From NCBI RefSeq assembly GCF_041429795.1, contig NZ_CP163424.1, positions 744,001 to 808,000 on the forward strand: a DNA stretch of 64,000 bases, read 5' to 3'. The number at the start of each line of letters is the position of its first letter. The stretch's first letter is position 1. The position numbers were made by a program, and so were the translations under genes. The notes below the pieces were generated by a model. The model had not been told where the DNA came from and searched no databases. It saw nothing but the letters and a program-made list of their open reading frames with translations. Positions 7,724 to 16,542 of the stretch are shown here, in pieces. The stretch comes from Algimonas porphyrae (GTDB taxonomy: Bacteria; Pseudomonadota; Alphaproteobacteria; Caulobacterales; Maricaulaceae).

Positions 7724-8899
7724 TTAGGCTCCCCAAACACTTTTGTAATAACTGAAAAAATTGCGACCCAAGATCTTTTCAATTCGGTCGATGCCATGCC
7801 CGCGCGCATACAGCATGTCGGCGAGCTTTTGAAACTGTGTAGGGCCTGAGAGATCAGGGACAAATGGCACGACGCCTATGTTTTCGCCTTTTGCCGAAAT
7901 GCCAAGCGAGCGTCGACGGCGTATGGATTTTGCTGTACGCTCACGTGCGGCGTCCAGATCGTCAATGGCGGTTGTGCCTCCGTCCGTGCCGATTCCCACA
8001 TGGTCTTCGCCGCAAATATTAATCGCATGCTCAATATGCGCCACGACATCCGTAGCAGAAGCGAAACCATCTTCGCGCAGAAACGGCATGAAATAGATGC
8101 CGACAACCCCACCCCGGTCCGCCACACCTTTCAACTCATCATCAGTCTTGTTGCGGGGCAGATCGGCGAGTGCGCGGCAGCCGGTATGCGTGATACATAT
8201 CGGTACTTTTGATGATGTGAGCGCGTCAAGACAGGTCTGCTTGCCACTATGGCTCAAATCAATCACAACTTTGTTGGCGTTGAGTTCTGCAATCACATCA
8301 TGTCCAAAGTCCGTGATCCCGCCATTCTCCGGCACCATCGATCCTGACCCGATCTGGTTTTTGATGTTGTAGGTTAGTTGAATTACCCTTACGCCCAGCC
8401 CCGCAAATATCGCGGCGCGGCTTGCGTCCTCGCCCATCATGGCCGCGTTCTGAAAGCCCTGCAGGATACCAATTTTCCCCTCTTTTTTGGCGCGCAAAAT
8501 GTCGTGGCTCGACAGCACTTTCACTAGATGATCGGAGTGATTTTCAATAACACGATTAGAGTGAGCAATCGATCGTACACTAAATTCAAACGGTTCCTTG
8601 TCGCCCGCCACATACCCGATAGTATTATTTATCATCGTCGTTCCGGAAGCGAGCGCATCTTTGAGCGCGCGCGGGTCAAGATCAATCGCATCTTCGGTTT
8701 GAACCTCCAAATTGGGATTATAAATGCCTCCCAGATTGTTGAGAACTAGCGCGTCTTGAAGTTTCGGAAATATCTTTTGATCGCTGGAGTCGGCTGAAGA
8801 AGCCAAAGCAGAAGATACGCCCGGCACCCTCAGTAATGTCGCTACGCCAGTTCCGGCTGCGGCCAGTGTTACAAATGTGCGCCTATTGAGTGGGAGCAT
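7724..8899 (-). CDS. Divergent peptidase M19 (membrane dipeptidase) family protein with lost zinc ligands
   Basis: About 391 residues from the ATG at 8899, chosen because AGGA lies 8 bases before it; starts at 8914 or 8908 are possible. NRRTFVTLAAAG near the N-terminus resembles a twin-arginine export signal. The fold signature of M19 is visible: VIDLSHSG and ITHTG hold the two histidine ligands, and VGIGTDGG follows. The N-terminal HxD of typical members is replaced by a VLNNLGG stretch, and the bridging Glu appears as Gln (ILQGFQN). Canonical binuclear zinc chemistry on dipeptides is therefore doubtful. It overlaps the 3' end of the amidohydrolase gene, so the two are co-translated. The region looks AT-richer than the secretion genes to the right. 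Confidence 0.75.
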   Translation of the reverse strand: MLPLNRRTFVTLAAAGTGVATLLRVPGVSSALASSADSSDQKIFPKLQDALVLNNLGGIYNPNLEVQTEDAIDLDPRALKDALASGTTMINNTIGYVAGDKEPFEFSVRSIAHSNRVIENHSDHLVKVLSSHDILRAKKEGKIGILQGFQNAAMMGEDASRAAIFAGLGVRVIQLTYNIKNQIGSGSMVPENGGITDFGHDVIAELNANKVVIDLSHSGKQTCLDALTSSKVPICITHTGCRALADLPRNKTDDELKGVADRGGVVGIYFMPFLREDGFASATDVVAHIEHAINICGEDHVGIGTDGGTTAIDDLDAARERTAKSIRRRRSLGISAKGENIGVVPFVPDLSGPTQFQKLADMLYARGHGIDRIEKILGRNFFSYYKSVWGA

Positions 8900-10247
8900 T
8901 TTTTGCATCCTCATAATCTGATCGAAGGAACACGAACCCTTTTTTCAAAGTGCGTCTCACGGTACGTAAATTCGCGATATCGTCCGCCGGGTCTGCATTT
9001 AAAAATACTAGGTCGGCTGACTTCCCAACAGCAATAGTCCCGCGTTCGTTTTCTTCGCCAATCGTTTTGGCACCAATCAGGGTTGCTGAACGAATGGCTT
9101 CGAGGGGCGTCATGCCCACTTTGTGGACGAGCGTTTCGATTTCCTTATGAAGAGCGGGATATGCGTCTTCCAGAGGGGCGCTCGCGTCCGTCCCCGTTGA
9201 TATATCCACGCCCATCTCATGAGCCAAGCGAGTGAGCGCAACCGCGTATTCGGATGGACATATCGCCCGTTTTCTTTCGGCGTCAGGAATTTTGGCTTGG
9301 CGCTCTTCCAAAACCGAGTAAAGCCACACGGTTGCATCCAATATGGTTCCTCTCGCTTTCATATCGGAATATATGGTGCGAATTTTGGGGTGACGCGGAT
9401 CAAGGCGGTTGTAATCAAGCTTCACGCCATGATCATAAACCTGGGGCGTATGGTGGGTTGACTCAAAAGCCAGACGGCACACATGGGAAATACTGTCCAC
9501 GCCGGCGCTGACAACCTCGCTAGGACGCGCTGGAAACACCATGCTGTGCGCCCAGACTTTCATTCCCTGCTTGCGCCCTTCCGCCGCGATTCGGTGCACC
9601 TCTGGTGCCGATAAGTTTGCATATATTTTTATGCCTGTAGCGGACGTGCCTTTTGCCTGCGCCACCGCGATTGTCATATCGGTGTCGGCCGTGATAGCCT
9701 TCATCCAGGGGACGTCCCCGGCTGTTTTACCTTGCGCCGACATGGCTGGGCGGGGGTCCGTGAAAAATGAGGGTCCGGCCATCAGGGCCGAATAATAAAC
9801 ATTCGGACCCGGTGCGATATTTAGATCAAAGGCGCGGGATTGATTGGCTAGTACACGGGCATCTCCCGCCATGTCGCGCACGGATGTAATACCACTATAC
9901 AGAAACCGCTGAATGATTTTATCACCAGCGTCTCCGCTTAGCACTGGGCGTAAATGCACATGAGTATCGATGAGTCCGGGAATAACGGTTTGACCGCCCG
10001 CATCCACAATGTCGGCCCCTGGATAAACGGTTGCGTCGAACCCATCTGAGGCGATGATTGCGGCTATTTTCCCGTCCTCAATCACGAGAGTTCGATCTGG
10101 CTGCGCGGGGCTACCGGTTCCGTCAATGATCGACACGTTATTATAAATGCTGATTTTGACATCGTTTTCAGACGACGATGGTGCATCTTGGGCATTTGCG
10201 AGCGGGCTGACCGCCAAGGCCAGAATGAAACTAAAACTACGGATCAT
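8883..10247 (-). CDS. Secreted amidohydrolase (imidazolonepropionase-like metal-dependent hydrolase)
   Basis: 454 residues. A signal peptide (SFILALAVSPLANA) precedes an amidohydrolase-superfamily barrel. PGLIDTHVHL gives the HxH metal ligands, IKIYAN the probable carbamylated or metal-bridging lysine, WAHSM and SISHVC two further histidines, and STGTDASAP the catalytic aspartate. All key residues look intact, so this is probably an active hydrolase of cyclic amide or peptide bonds; close relatives include Xaa-Pro-type dipeptidases. AGAGGAG sits 8 bases before the ATG, and the start overlaps the stop of a 33-codon vestigial frame. It lies inside the membrane-protein array on the same strand. 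Confidence 0.85.
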   Translation of the reverse strand: MIRSFSFILALAVSPLANAQDAPSSSENDVKISIYNNVSIIDGTGSPAQPDRTLVIEDGKIAAIIASDGFDATVYPGADIVDAGGQTVIPGLIDTHVHLRPVLSGDAGDKIIQRFLYSGITSVRDMAGDARVLANQSRAFDLNIAPGPNVYYSALMAGPSFFTDPRPAMSAQGKTAGDVPWMKAITADTDMTIAVAQAKGTSATGIKIYANLSAPEVHRIAAEGRKQGMKVWAHSMVFPARPSEVVSAGVDSISHVCRLAFESTHHTPQVYDHGVKLDYNRLDPRHPKIRTIYSDMKARGTILDATVWLYSVLEERQAKIPDAERKRAICPSEYAVALTRLAHEMGVDISTGTDASAPLEDAYPALHKEIETLVHKVGMTPLEAIRSATLIGAKTIGEENERGTIAVGKSADLVFLNADPADDIANLRTVRRTLKKGFVFLRSDYEDAKNAPTQ

Positions 10248-10345
10248 CGCATATCTCCTCTGGGGTTTGGGCCAACCAGTCTACCCAGCCGTTCGCGAAA
10301 CTCGCCAAAGTTCGTTTCAATACTCAAAATGCAGCGGAAGATCAT
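10244..10345 (-). pseudogene. 33-codon vestige of a paralogue start
   Basis: The stop of paralogue 12 is followed after one base by ATG ATC TTC CGC TGC, matching the family opening (MIFRR) except for Arg-to-Cys. After about 18 bases the similarity to the family is lost, and the frame ends 33 codons later in an ATGA overlap with the amidohydrolase start. I read it as the stub of a former array member whose body was deleted, or where the hydrolase genes were inserted. It may still serve to couple translation into the amidohydrolase gene. Confidence 0.45.
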
Positions 10346-10346
10346 T

Positions 10347-11117
10347 CTATTTGCCCCCCTCATGACTGTTGGAAACGGTTTCCCCGTCCAGCACTGCCGC
10401 CAGTTCGTCGAGTTGTTCCAAATGACGCTTCAGGAAATTCACATACCACTGATTTTTCTGATAGCCATTCACAACATCGCTCAGGAATGCCTGTTCCGGA
10501 GTCGTTTTCAGAAAGAGGCAATCCGCAGCCATTTGGTATCCCCCTGACGCAAAAACCTCGTCTAGATTCTCGCCGAAATCCGTTGCGCGTCTCCAACTGA
10601 TGGCTTCTGGATATTTCTGGCTTAGCATTGGAAGATCCACACGCATGCTATCAATAACGTCGCGCAAACGATCTTCGCTCTGTTCCACGACGATCAGCGC
10701 CTGAATAAGGTCTGCCTCTGTAAGCAGGTCAATCCTGCCGCCCGCAAAGGCTTCTGTAATGCTGGGGACGGCGACGGGTGGATGGGTGATGAGATGCATG
10801 GTGGCAAATTGCCTGCAAGCCCACTCGCCAAGCGGTTCAATATCTCCGTCGCCAAAATACATATTTTCAACGCGCGCGATGGTCCGCAACCGGTCTTCAC
10901 GGGCTTCGACAAATCCCGCCAATTGCCCCCTTGCGCGATCAACATCGACCGCCAGACGCTCAAGAAATGCGGCCTCCTTCGCACGATCCGCCCGTGCCTC
11001 ATTCCAGTTGTTGATCTGCAAACCAATTAGCAGGCCGATCACGACGATACCGATTTCGATCAGCACGGTGATCCAGTCCTGCCGGCGGAGGGATTCTGAG
11101 AGACGGCGGAGGATCAT
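10347..11117 (-). CDS. DUF6090-like single-pass membrane protein, paralogue 12 (RRQDW subtype)
   Basis: 256 residues. The tip and helix are of the second subtype: MILRRLSESLRRQDWITV, then IGIVVIGLLIGLQINNWNE. This is nearer to the DUF6090 consensus as I recall it than the majority tip. The ectodomain has a cysteine ahead of the core (EWACRQF), VPSITEAFAGGRIDLL near 127, and a second cysteine (AADCLFL), an arrangement shared with paralogues 8 and 13. Coupled to paralogue 13 by ATGA. Confidence 0.87.
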   Translation of the reverse strand: MILRRLSESLRRQDWITVLIEIGIVVIGLLIGLQINNWNEARADRAKEAAFLERLAVDVDRARGQLAGFVEAREDRLRTIARVENMYFGDGDIEPLGEWACRQFATMHLITHPPVAVPSITEAFAGGRIDLLTEADLIQALIVVEQSEDRLRDVIDSMRVDLPMLSQKYPEAISWRRATDFGENLDEVFASGGYQMAADCLFLKTTPEQAFLSDVVNGYQKNQWYVNFLKRHLEQLDELAAVLDGETVSNSHEGGK

Positions 11118-11875
11118 GGCGCGTTTCCCTCGTGCGTGTGCCCGAGGACGCGATCGAGTTCCGTATGGATCATGTCAAACTGTGTCCGCAACCGGTCAAC
11201 GACAAGAGCTTCATATGCGATGTAACGCTCGAGATTGATCGTTAGGTCATTCCTGAAAGCTTGTGACAAGCGCATGCCGGTCAGATCGCACTGAACCATC
11301 GAGCCATTGTCTGCAGCCGTTTCCATCCCGTCCGCATTCAGGACATAGTCCACCCTGATGAGCTCAGGGTAGGCACGGGGAAGGTTTAAGGGTGATGCAT
11401 TAAACAGATCGGACGTCTTTTCGGCCCGGGCATTGATTTGGCCCATTCGACTCAAGGCCGCGCGAAGCGCATCATCGCTGATGACGTTGAACTGTCCCGA
11501 TGACAGGATCTCGCTAATTGTTGGCAAGTCTGTCGGCGGAAAATTGTAGGCATGAGACAAGAACATGGCCATACATTGATCGCCTGTAAGTTCCACCTCT
11601 TGATCGCTTCCAAAAACAACACGGACGGTCGCTTCCAACTCGGACGCGCGTGTTTCGACTATTTTCGAAAAACCGCTAAGATCGTCTTGAGTCGCCATGA
11701 TCTCTGCATGCAGGCGTTCCAGAAACTTATATTCAGCCTGCTTTTCGACCCGCGCCTCGTTCCAGTTATTGATCTGCAGACCAATCAGCAGGCCAATCAC
11801 AACGATACCGATTTCGATCAGCACGGTGACCCAGTCCTGTCGTCTGAGGGATTTTGAGATGCGACGGAAGATCAC
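11114..11875 (-). CDS. DUF6090-like single-pass membrane protein, paralogue 13 (RRQDW subtype)
   Basis: 253 residues, the closest relative of paralogue 12. The first ~45 residues are nearly the same (MIFRRISKSLRRQDWVTV, then the INNWNEAR end of the helix). The ectodomains share one plan: Cys (GDQCMAM), the core motif LPTISEILSSGQFNVI, Cys (MVQCDL), and a long C-terminal helix (RLRTQFDMIHTELDRVL). Side-by-side placement suggests a local duplication followed by ectodomain divergence. Confidence 0.87.
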   Translation of the reverse strand: MIFRRISKSLRRQDWVTVLIEIGIVVIGLLIGLQINNWNEARVEKQAEYKFLERLHAEIMATQDDLSGFSKIVETRASELEATVRVVFGSDQEVELTGDQCMAMFLSHAYNFPPTDLPTISEILSSGQFNVISDDALRAALSRMGQINARAEKTSDLFNASPLNLPRAYPELIRVDYVLNADGMETAADNGSMVQCDLTGMRLSQAFRNDLTINLERYIAYEALVVDRLRTQFDMIHTELDRVLGHTHEGNAP

Positions 11876-12639
11876 TGCAGATAACTTTCTATGGTCGACA
11901 TGAGCGCTTGATTTCTAGCGATTTCGTTATCGAGGTCGGCGAGGACGCTTTGAATGCTTGCCATGTGCCATTGCAAATCATCGCGCAAATCTGTCCGCGT
12001 TCTAAGGGTTTCAGCCGCGATGCGGGCGCGCTCAATCGGAAGGTCGATGTTACAATTTGCAGGAAGACGAACAGCTCTTAAAATGTCATCGCGCCGATCG
12101 CCGCACTCTATCCGAATTTTCTCCTGTATGTCGAATGGGATGGCACGACGCACGTTCTGCCGGTACGGGGTGTCGACATCATCGGTTCGACTGAGGTTAG
12201 ATGGGTTGATGATATAATTCTGAAGGCGGCGCTGCAGGTCGACATCTTTGATATTGCGAATATTGTCCGCGCCAATCATCTCTGCGAAAACTTCAATCTC
12301 ACTTGTTCCCGCCATGATCTGGCTTGCTTGATAGGCCGCGACTAAAAAGTCGACATCGGAGATCGCTTCTTGATCCTCCCACGCTCTCAAGGCTGTTTCA
12401 CCATAAGCCTTTGTGGTTGCGTAATAGGCTTTGAAATCCTCGGCGTTTTCCTCAAACAATTTGTTTGCCGGGACGAGAAGTTCGAGCGTTCTGTCCGTTT
12501 CGGCACGAACTGCCCGCACTTCATTCCAATTCGCCACTTGAATACCGATGAACACACCGATCACGACGATGCAGAAGTCGATTCCGACCGCGAACCAGTT
12601 TTCCTTTTCGACATGGGCTTTGATGCGGCGGAGGATCAT
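11872..12639 (-). CDS. DUF6090-like single-pass membrane protein, paralogue 14
   Basis: 255 residues with the majority tip (MILRRIKAHVEKENWFAV). The DNA of the opening module closely matches that of paralogue 4, about 10 kb away. The ectodomain is of the FHASQ type in reduced form: YQASQ at 103-107, YRQNVRRAIP at about 159-168, and cysteines at 179 and 196 but no CxxxC pair. That makes paralogues 4 and 14 two-cysteine versions of the four-cysteine type in paralogues 2, 6 and 16. ATGA overlaps at both ends. Confidence 0.87.
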   Translation of the reverse strand: MILRRIKAHVEKENWFAVGIDFCIVVIGVFIGIQVANWNEVRAVRAETDRTLELLVPANKLFEENAEDFKAYYATTKAYGETALRAWEDQEAISDVDFLVAAYQASQIMAGTSEIEVFAEMIGADNIRNIKDVDLQRRLQNYIINPSNLSRTDDVDTPYRQNVRRAIPFDIQEKIRIECGDRRDDILRAVRLPANCNIDLPIERARIAAETLRTRTDLRDDLQWHMASIQSVLADLDNEIARNQALMSTIESYLQ

Positions 12640-13388
12640 GGGGTGTCTCTCCAGCCGCGGGCCTCAATTTCAACCTCCAAAATGGCCTCGAGCGCTTTGA
12701 CCTGTCCGAGTATTTGCTCATTCCACCGATGCAAATAGTGTGTGGTCTCGCGTGTGTTGCCGATCGCGGTAATGAATTCAGGGTCTTTACAGGCCTGCTC
12801 AAGGTCGAATCGTAGGTTCTCCCATGTTTCCCAAGGGTCGCTGTCGACGCCCTCATCGCTGTCAAAATAGTAAAAATGTCGCGCCTGATTGACGAATGGC
12901 ACTGATTGCGCAGCGAAGAGTGATTCCGATCGCATCTGATTATCGGATTGTCGTGTCAGGCCATTGAGCCCCTCTTGAAGCGCGATGTTTTGCAAAATGG
13001 AAAACTGACCTGAAGCGCTCAACTGATCGATCAGTTGTCGATCAACAATGGCGAAGACATATTTTCCGAGTGAGCTCAAAGCCCGTGCAACACCGGCCTG
13101 ATCGGCTGGCGAGACCTCGCAGATTTCAATGACGTCGAGCAATGAGCGTTGATCGTCAACCTGCTGAGCCAACCACTGATTGCGACCTTCGATCATTGTG
13201 CGTGAACTTTGCATATCGTCCAGCAACTGAATGACATATTGCCGTTCCATGGCCCGCTCGGCCCGTGCCTCGTTCCAATTTCCCAATTGTAGACCGATAA
13301 ACACACCGATCACGACAATGGCGAAATCAACCCCAACGGCGAACCAGTTCTCGTTTTCGACATGCGCTTTGATGCGGCGCAGGATCAT
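12636..13388 (-). CDS. DUF6090-like single-pass membrane protein, paralogue 15
   Basis: 250 residues. Majority tip; the helix ends LQLGNWNEAR. The core motif reads RQLIDQLSASGQFSILQN near residue 128. Two cysteines lie far apart (VIEICEVS near 90 and LEQACKDP near 208). A GGAGAG ribosome site near its 3' end serves paralogue 14. No function can be inferred. Confidence 0.87.
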   Translation of the reverse strand: MILRRIKAHVENENWFAVGVDFAIVVIGVFIGLQLGNWNEARAERAMERQYVIQLLDDMQSSRTMIEGRNQWLAQQVDDQRSLLDVIEICEVSPADQAGVARALSSLGKYVFAIVDRQLIDQLSASGQFSILQNIALQEGLNGLTRQSDNQMRSESLFAAQSVPFVNQARHFYYFDSDEGVDSDPWETWENLRFDLEQACKDPEFITAIGNTRETTHYLHRWNEQILGQVKALEAILEVEIEARGWRDTP

Positions 13389-14152
13389 GGGGTTTGGCCT
13401 AGATGGGCATTGATCGCCTCGACGCTGGCATCTGATCGCGAAATCACCGTGGGGTAATTCAGCCGCGCATACTCATTCTGACTCACCCAGTAGCGGAGAG
13501 AGTTGGCCAATTCCGGATCGGCTTGCATCCGAGAGAGAGCCGTACTCAGATCAATCTCTGACAGGGCCTCGACGCAGCCAAACGTCAGAAGCTCGTTGGC
13601 CATATCCGTGATTTCGTAGCAATTCGACCAGAGTTCGGTCATGGCATCGACCGGGATATAGCCCCGAACGCGCTCGCGAAAGGGCGGAGGCGTGGCATTG
13701 ACGGTGTCCCACCCGGAAATGTACGAATAAAAATCCTGAACGATCAGGCGCAGTGGCTCATGAGTCGGGATACCGCGCCGATTGGTCTCCTGATATTTTT
13801 CGCTAAAGAATCCCGTGCCCCAGACCTGGGAGGCATGAAAAAGGTCAATGATAAGGTGTTCGCAATCCGACTGACAGGGTTCATCACTCTCCAGGAAGAT
13901 AAGACCATGCCGTCCGCCTTCGACCACACGATCAACAAAAGTTGCCTGCATGCGTGCCATTTCCGCATTGGCTGCGATTTCATTGCGTAACTGTTCCAGA
14001 TACTGGGCTTCCTGAACATGAGACACACGGGCCTCATTCCAGTTCCCGATCTGAATACCGAGAAAGACGCCAACAACCACGATCAGGAAATCGACGAAAA
14101 CCGCGAACCAGTTCTCATTCTCGACATGCGCTTTGATGCGGTGGAAAATCAT
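13385..14152 (-). CDS. DUF6090-like single-pass membrane protein, paralogue 16 (first gene of the operon)
   Basis: 255 residues from the ATG at 14152. A longer frame would start 63 bp upstream, but AAGGGG lies about 7 bases before 14152 and the family tip (MIFHRIKAHVENENWFAV) begins there. The ectodomain is of the four-cysteine type: C93, C97, FHASQ at 105-109, PPFRERVRGYIP at about 156-167, C178 and C193. It is the most upstream array gene. The operon promoter must lie in the ~110 bp between this start and the S9-peptidase terminator; I could not recognise a convincing -35/-10 pair there. Confidence 0.87.
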   Translation of the reverse strand: MIFHRIKAHVENENWFAVFVDFLIVVVGVFLGIQIGNWNEARVSHVQEAQYLEQLRNEIAANAEMARMQATFVDRVVEGGRHGLIFLESDEPCQSDCEHLIIDLFHASQVWGTGFFSEKYQETNRRGIPTHEPLRLIVQDFYSYISGWDTVNATPPPFRERVRGYIPVDAMTELWSNCYEITDMANELLTFGCVEALSEIDLSTALSRMQADPELANSLRYWVSQNEYARLNYPTVISRSDASVEAINAHLGQTP

Positions 14153-14266
14153 GCGTGAAGCCCCTTGATAAGCCTGCGCCCGTGCAATGCAGCTTATTCG
14201 GACAATCTCTGCCATGCGGGCGGGCTGACCGCCAACCTGTTTCTTGGGTCCACGTCACGGACCTAC

Positions 14267-14294
14267 AAAAAACCCCGCCCTGTGGAGGGCGGGG
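14267..14294 (-). terminator. Intrinsic terminator of the S9 peptidase gene
   Basis: On the minus strand CCCCGCCC, a six-base loop and GGGCGGGG form a perfect 8-bp GC stem followed directly by six T residues. It lies about 30 bp after the S9 peptidase stop codon and insulates the paralogue operon from that gene. Confidence 0.92.
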
Positions 14295-14323
14295 TCTGAT
14301 GATGGGTGAGTGGGGCGTTGCGC

Positions 14324-16384
14324 CTACTCGTCGTCGTCCTTCTTATCCCAGCCGAGCTTTTCGGACAGGTTCAGGTCAAACTCGGGCATGGGGTCATTCC
14401 GTGTGGCCCCTTCGGCCAGATAGGTATCCATCCAGCGCATCAGGCGGTAGGCGTAATCCGTCCGCGCCGCGGCCCGGCGGTTGCCGTGGCCCTCGCGCGG
14501 GTAGAAGACCAGTCGCACGGGCGTATCGGTCCGCACTTTCATGGAGCGGTAGAGCTCCATGGACTGACTCGGATGGACGCGCGTGTCGCGCTCGCCATGC
14601 ATGATCAGGGTCGGCGTGGTCGACTTGCCGGCATGGAAGATCGGCGAGCGCTCGATCAGGTTCATCCAGTTATCTTCCCACGGCCATTTCAGCGAGTGGA
14701 CCAGATGCATCTCGTTCGGGATGTCGCTGGTGCCGAATTTGGACACCTGGTTGGAAATGCCGACAAACGGCACGGCGGCTGCGAAATGGTCGGTCTGCGC
14801 GGTCGCGCCCCACATGGAGGCGTAGCCGCCATAGGACCCGCCAGTAATGCCGACCCGGTCCTTATCCGCGATCCCGGCGGCCACCAGCGCGTCGACGGCG
14901 TCGGTCAGGTCGTTGAACTCCGCACCCGCATAATCATTCTGGTGTTCCTTGGCGAAGGCGACGCCGCGCGCGGTGGATCCGCGATAGTTCGGGTAGAAGA
15001 CGGCGTAACCGTCACCCGCCCCGAACTGGCCGGGCCGCGAATAGGCGGTCAGCCAGCCATCCGAATCATGCGCTTCTGGGCCGCCATGCACGGTCATGAT
15101 CAGCGGCCAGCCATTGGCGGGCTGGGTCCCCGTCGGCGTGATCAGCAGACCCTGAATCTCGCGCCCGTCGCGCGCCGTAAAGGTAAAGGTCGTCTGCGGT
15201 GCAAGATCGATGTCCGCCAGCCAGCCATTATTGTCGGTCAGCTTCTGCACCGCCCCGCCTTCGGCCTTGAAGACTTCGCTGGGGTGTTTCGGGCTGTCGG
15301 CGGTGAAGAAGAGCTTGCCGCCCTGGCCGACTTCGACATTGCGCACCACCACATCCGCCGGCGTGGCGAATATACGTTCTTCGTCGCCGCTCAGGCTGTA
15401 GGAAACGAGCGCGCTTTCCACGCCGCGGTGGGCGTTGGCCAGAATGGAATCATTGTCGAGCCATTCCACATCGGTGATATGCTGCAGCGCATCCGGCGTC
15501 AGCTGGCGGAAGCTGCCATCGCTCATATTGGCGAGCATGAGAACACCGGTCGAGGTGTCATGAATGTCGGTTCCGGCCTGAAAGGCGATGCGCTGATTAT
15601 CCGGAGAAATCACAAAACTGCCAAGCTTGCCGGGTGTCGCGACCTCGGCCCGCAGACGCCCGGACGCGGCGTCCAGCACATGCAGACGTGTTTTCATCAG
15701 ACTGTCATCGACCAGCGCGGTCGGGACAGCGGCCACGACCAGGCTGCGGCCGTCGGATGACAGTTCGACGCCCGTGACATGTTTGTCGGTAAACAGAGTG
15801 TCAGCTTTTGCGTCTTCCGCGTCGAGCGATACTGTCCAGAGGGCGGCCAGGGTCTGGTCCTCTTCATAGGCATAGGCATCGAACCCTTTTTTACTGAGTT
15901 TCGATTTGTCCTCGTCCTTTTCCGTCGCGACGAAGTAGAGCGTCTGACCGTTCGGGGAGATGGCGTAGTCGCCGATCCCGGTTTCGTGCTGGAAGACCTT
16001 TGTCGCTTCGCCGCCGCTCAGAGACAGAGAATAGAGCGCATTATGCTTGTCCTCGCCGCGGCGGGTCAGGAAATAGACCGTGTCGCCATCGGGGCTGAAA
16101 TGCGGGCGGCTGACACTGTTTTCACCGGATGTGAACAGAACCGCTTCGGCTCCTGTGCGCTTGATGTAGAGTTGGCTCTTGGAGAAGCCGTCTTCGTCAC
16201 CTGCATGCAGGTCGGGATATTTCGACACGGTAAAGGCAATCGTCTGACCGTCCGGCGCCACGGTCAGATTGCCGGCACTCTTGATCTTTGCCAGATCTTC
16301 AATTTCCATCGGTGCCGCCAGAACGGGCGCGGTGGCGAGGGCCAGAACGGAAACCAGTCCGGCAAGCATGGGGAGTGTCTTCAT
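14324..16384 (-). CDS. S9 family (prolyl oligopeptidase-type) serine peptidase, secreted
   Basis: 686 residues. A cleavable signal peptide ends near residue 24 (ATAPVLAA). An N-terminal beta-propeller of WD40/PD40-like repeats follows, with phrases such as FSPDGDTVYFLT and ISPNGQTLYFV. The C-terminal alpha/beta hydrolase begins around 420. Catalytic residues are visible: S517 in GGSYGG, D600 in GERDTRV and H633 in EGHG. Length and order fit the dipeptidyl/acylaminoacyl-peptidase branch, which removes short peptides from N-termini in the periplasm. Single-gene unit with its own terminator. Confidence 0.93.
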   Translation of the reverse strand: MKTLPMLAGLVSVLALATAPVLAAPMEIEDLAKIKSAGNLTVAPDGQTIAFTVSKYPDLHAGDEDGFSKSQLYIKRTGAEAVLFTSGENSVSRPHFSPDGDTVYFLTRRGEDKHNALYSLSLSGGEATKVFQHETGIGDYAISPNGQTLYFVATEKDEDKSKLSKKGFDAYAYEEDQTLAALWTVSLDAEDAKADTLFTDKHVTGVELSSDGRSLVVAAVPTALVDDSLMKTRLHVLDAASGRLRAEVATPGKLGSFVISPDNQRIAFQAGTDIHDTSTGVLMLANMSDGSFRQLTPDALQHITDVEWLDNDSILANAHRGVESALVSYSLSGDEERIFATPADVVVRNVEVGQGGKLFFTADSPKHPSEVFKAEGGAVQKLTDNNGWLADIDLAPQTTFTFTARDGREIQGLLITPTGTQPANGWPLIMTVHGGPEAHDSDGWLTAYSRPGQFGAGDGYAVFYPNYRGSTARGVAFAKEHQNDYAGAEFNDLTDAVDALVAAGIADKDRVGITGGSYGGYASMWGATAQTDHFAAAVPFVGISNQVSKFGTSDIPNEMHLVHSLKWPWEDNWMNLIERSPIFHAGKSTTPTLIMHGERDTRVHPSQSMELYRSMKVRTDTPVRLVFYPREGHGNRRAAARTDYAYRLMRWMDTYLAEGATRNDPMPEFDLNLSEKLGWDKKDDDE

Positions 16385-16542
16385 ATCATAATCTCTGAGG
16401 TTCAGTGACAGGTGGCTATACCTTCACAGATATTACGCATGATTTCCAGAGAATGCGGATGAACATAAAGTAAAGTTGAAGTGGATGCGGGCCGTTTGTC
16501 CGCGCCCGCCTCGCGCCCGACGACCCTTGTCCTCTCACTCTT

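Noticed and set aside
1-14152. CRISPR or phage/IS origin for the repeated structure
   Set aside because: Repeat units are coding, ~750 bp apart, and part of open frames; no spacer-repeat pattern, transposase, integrase or terminal inverted repeats were seen.
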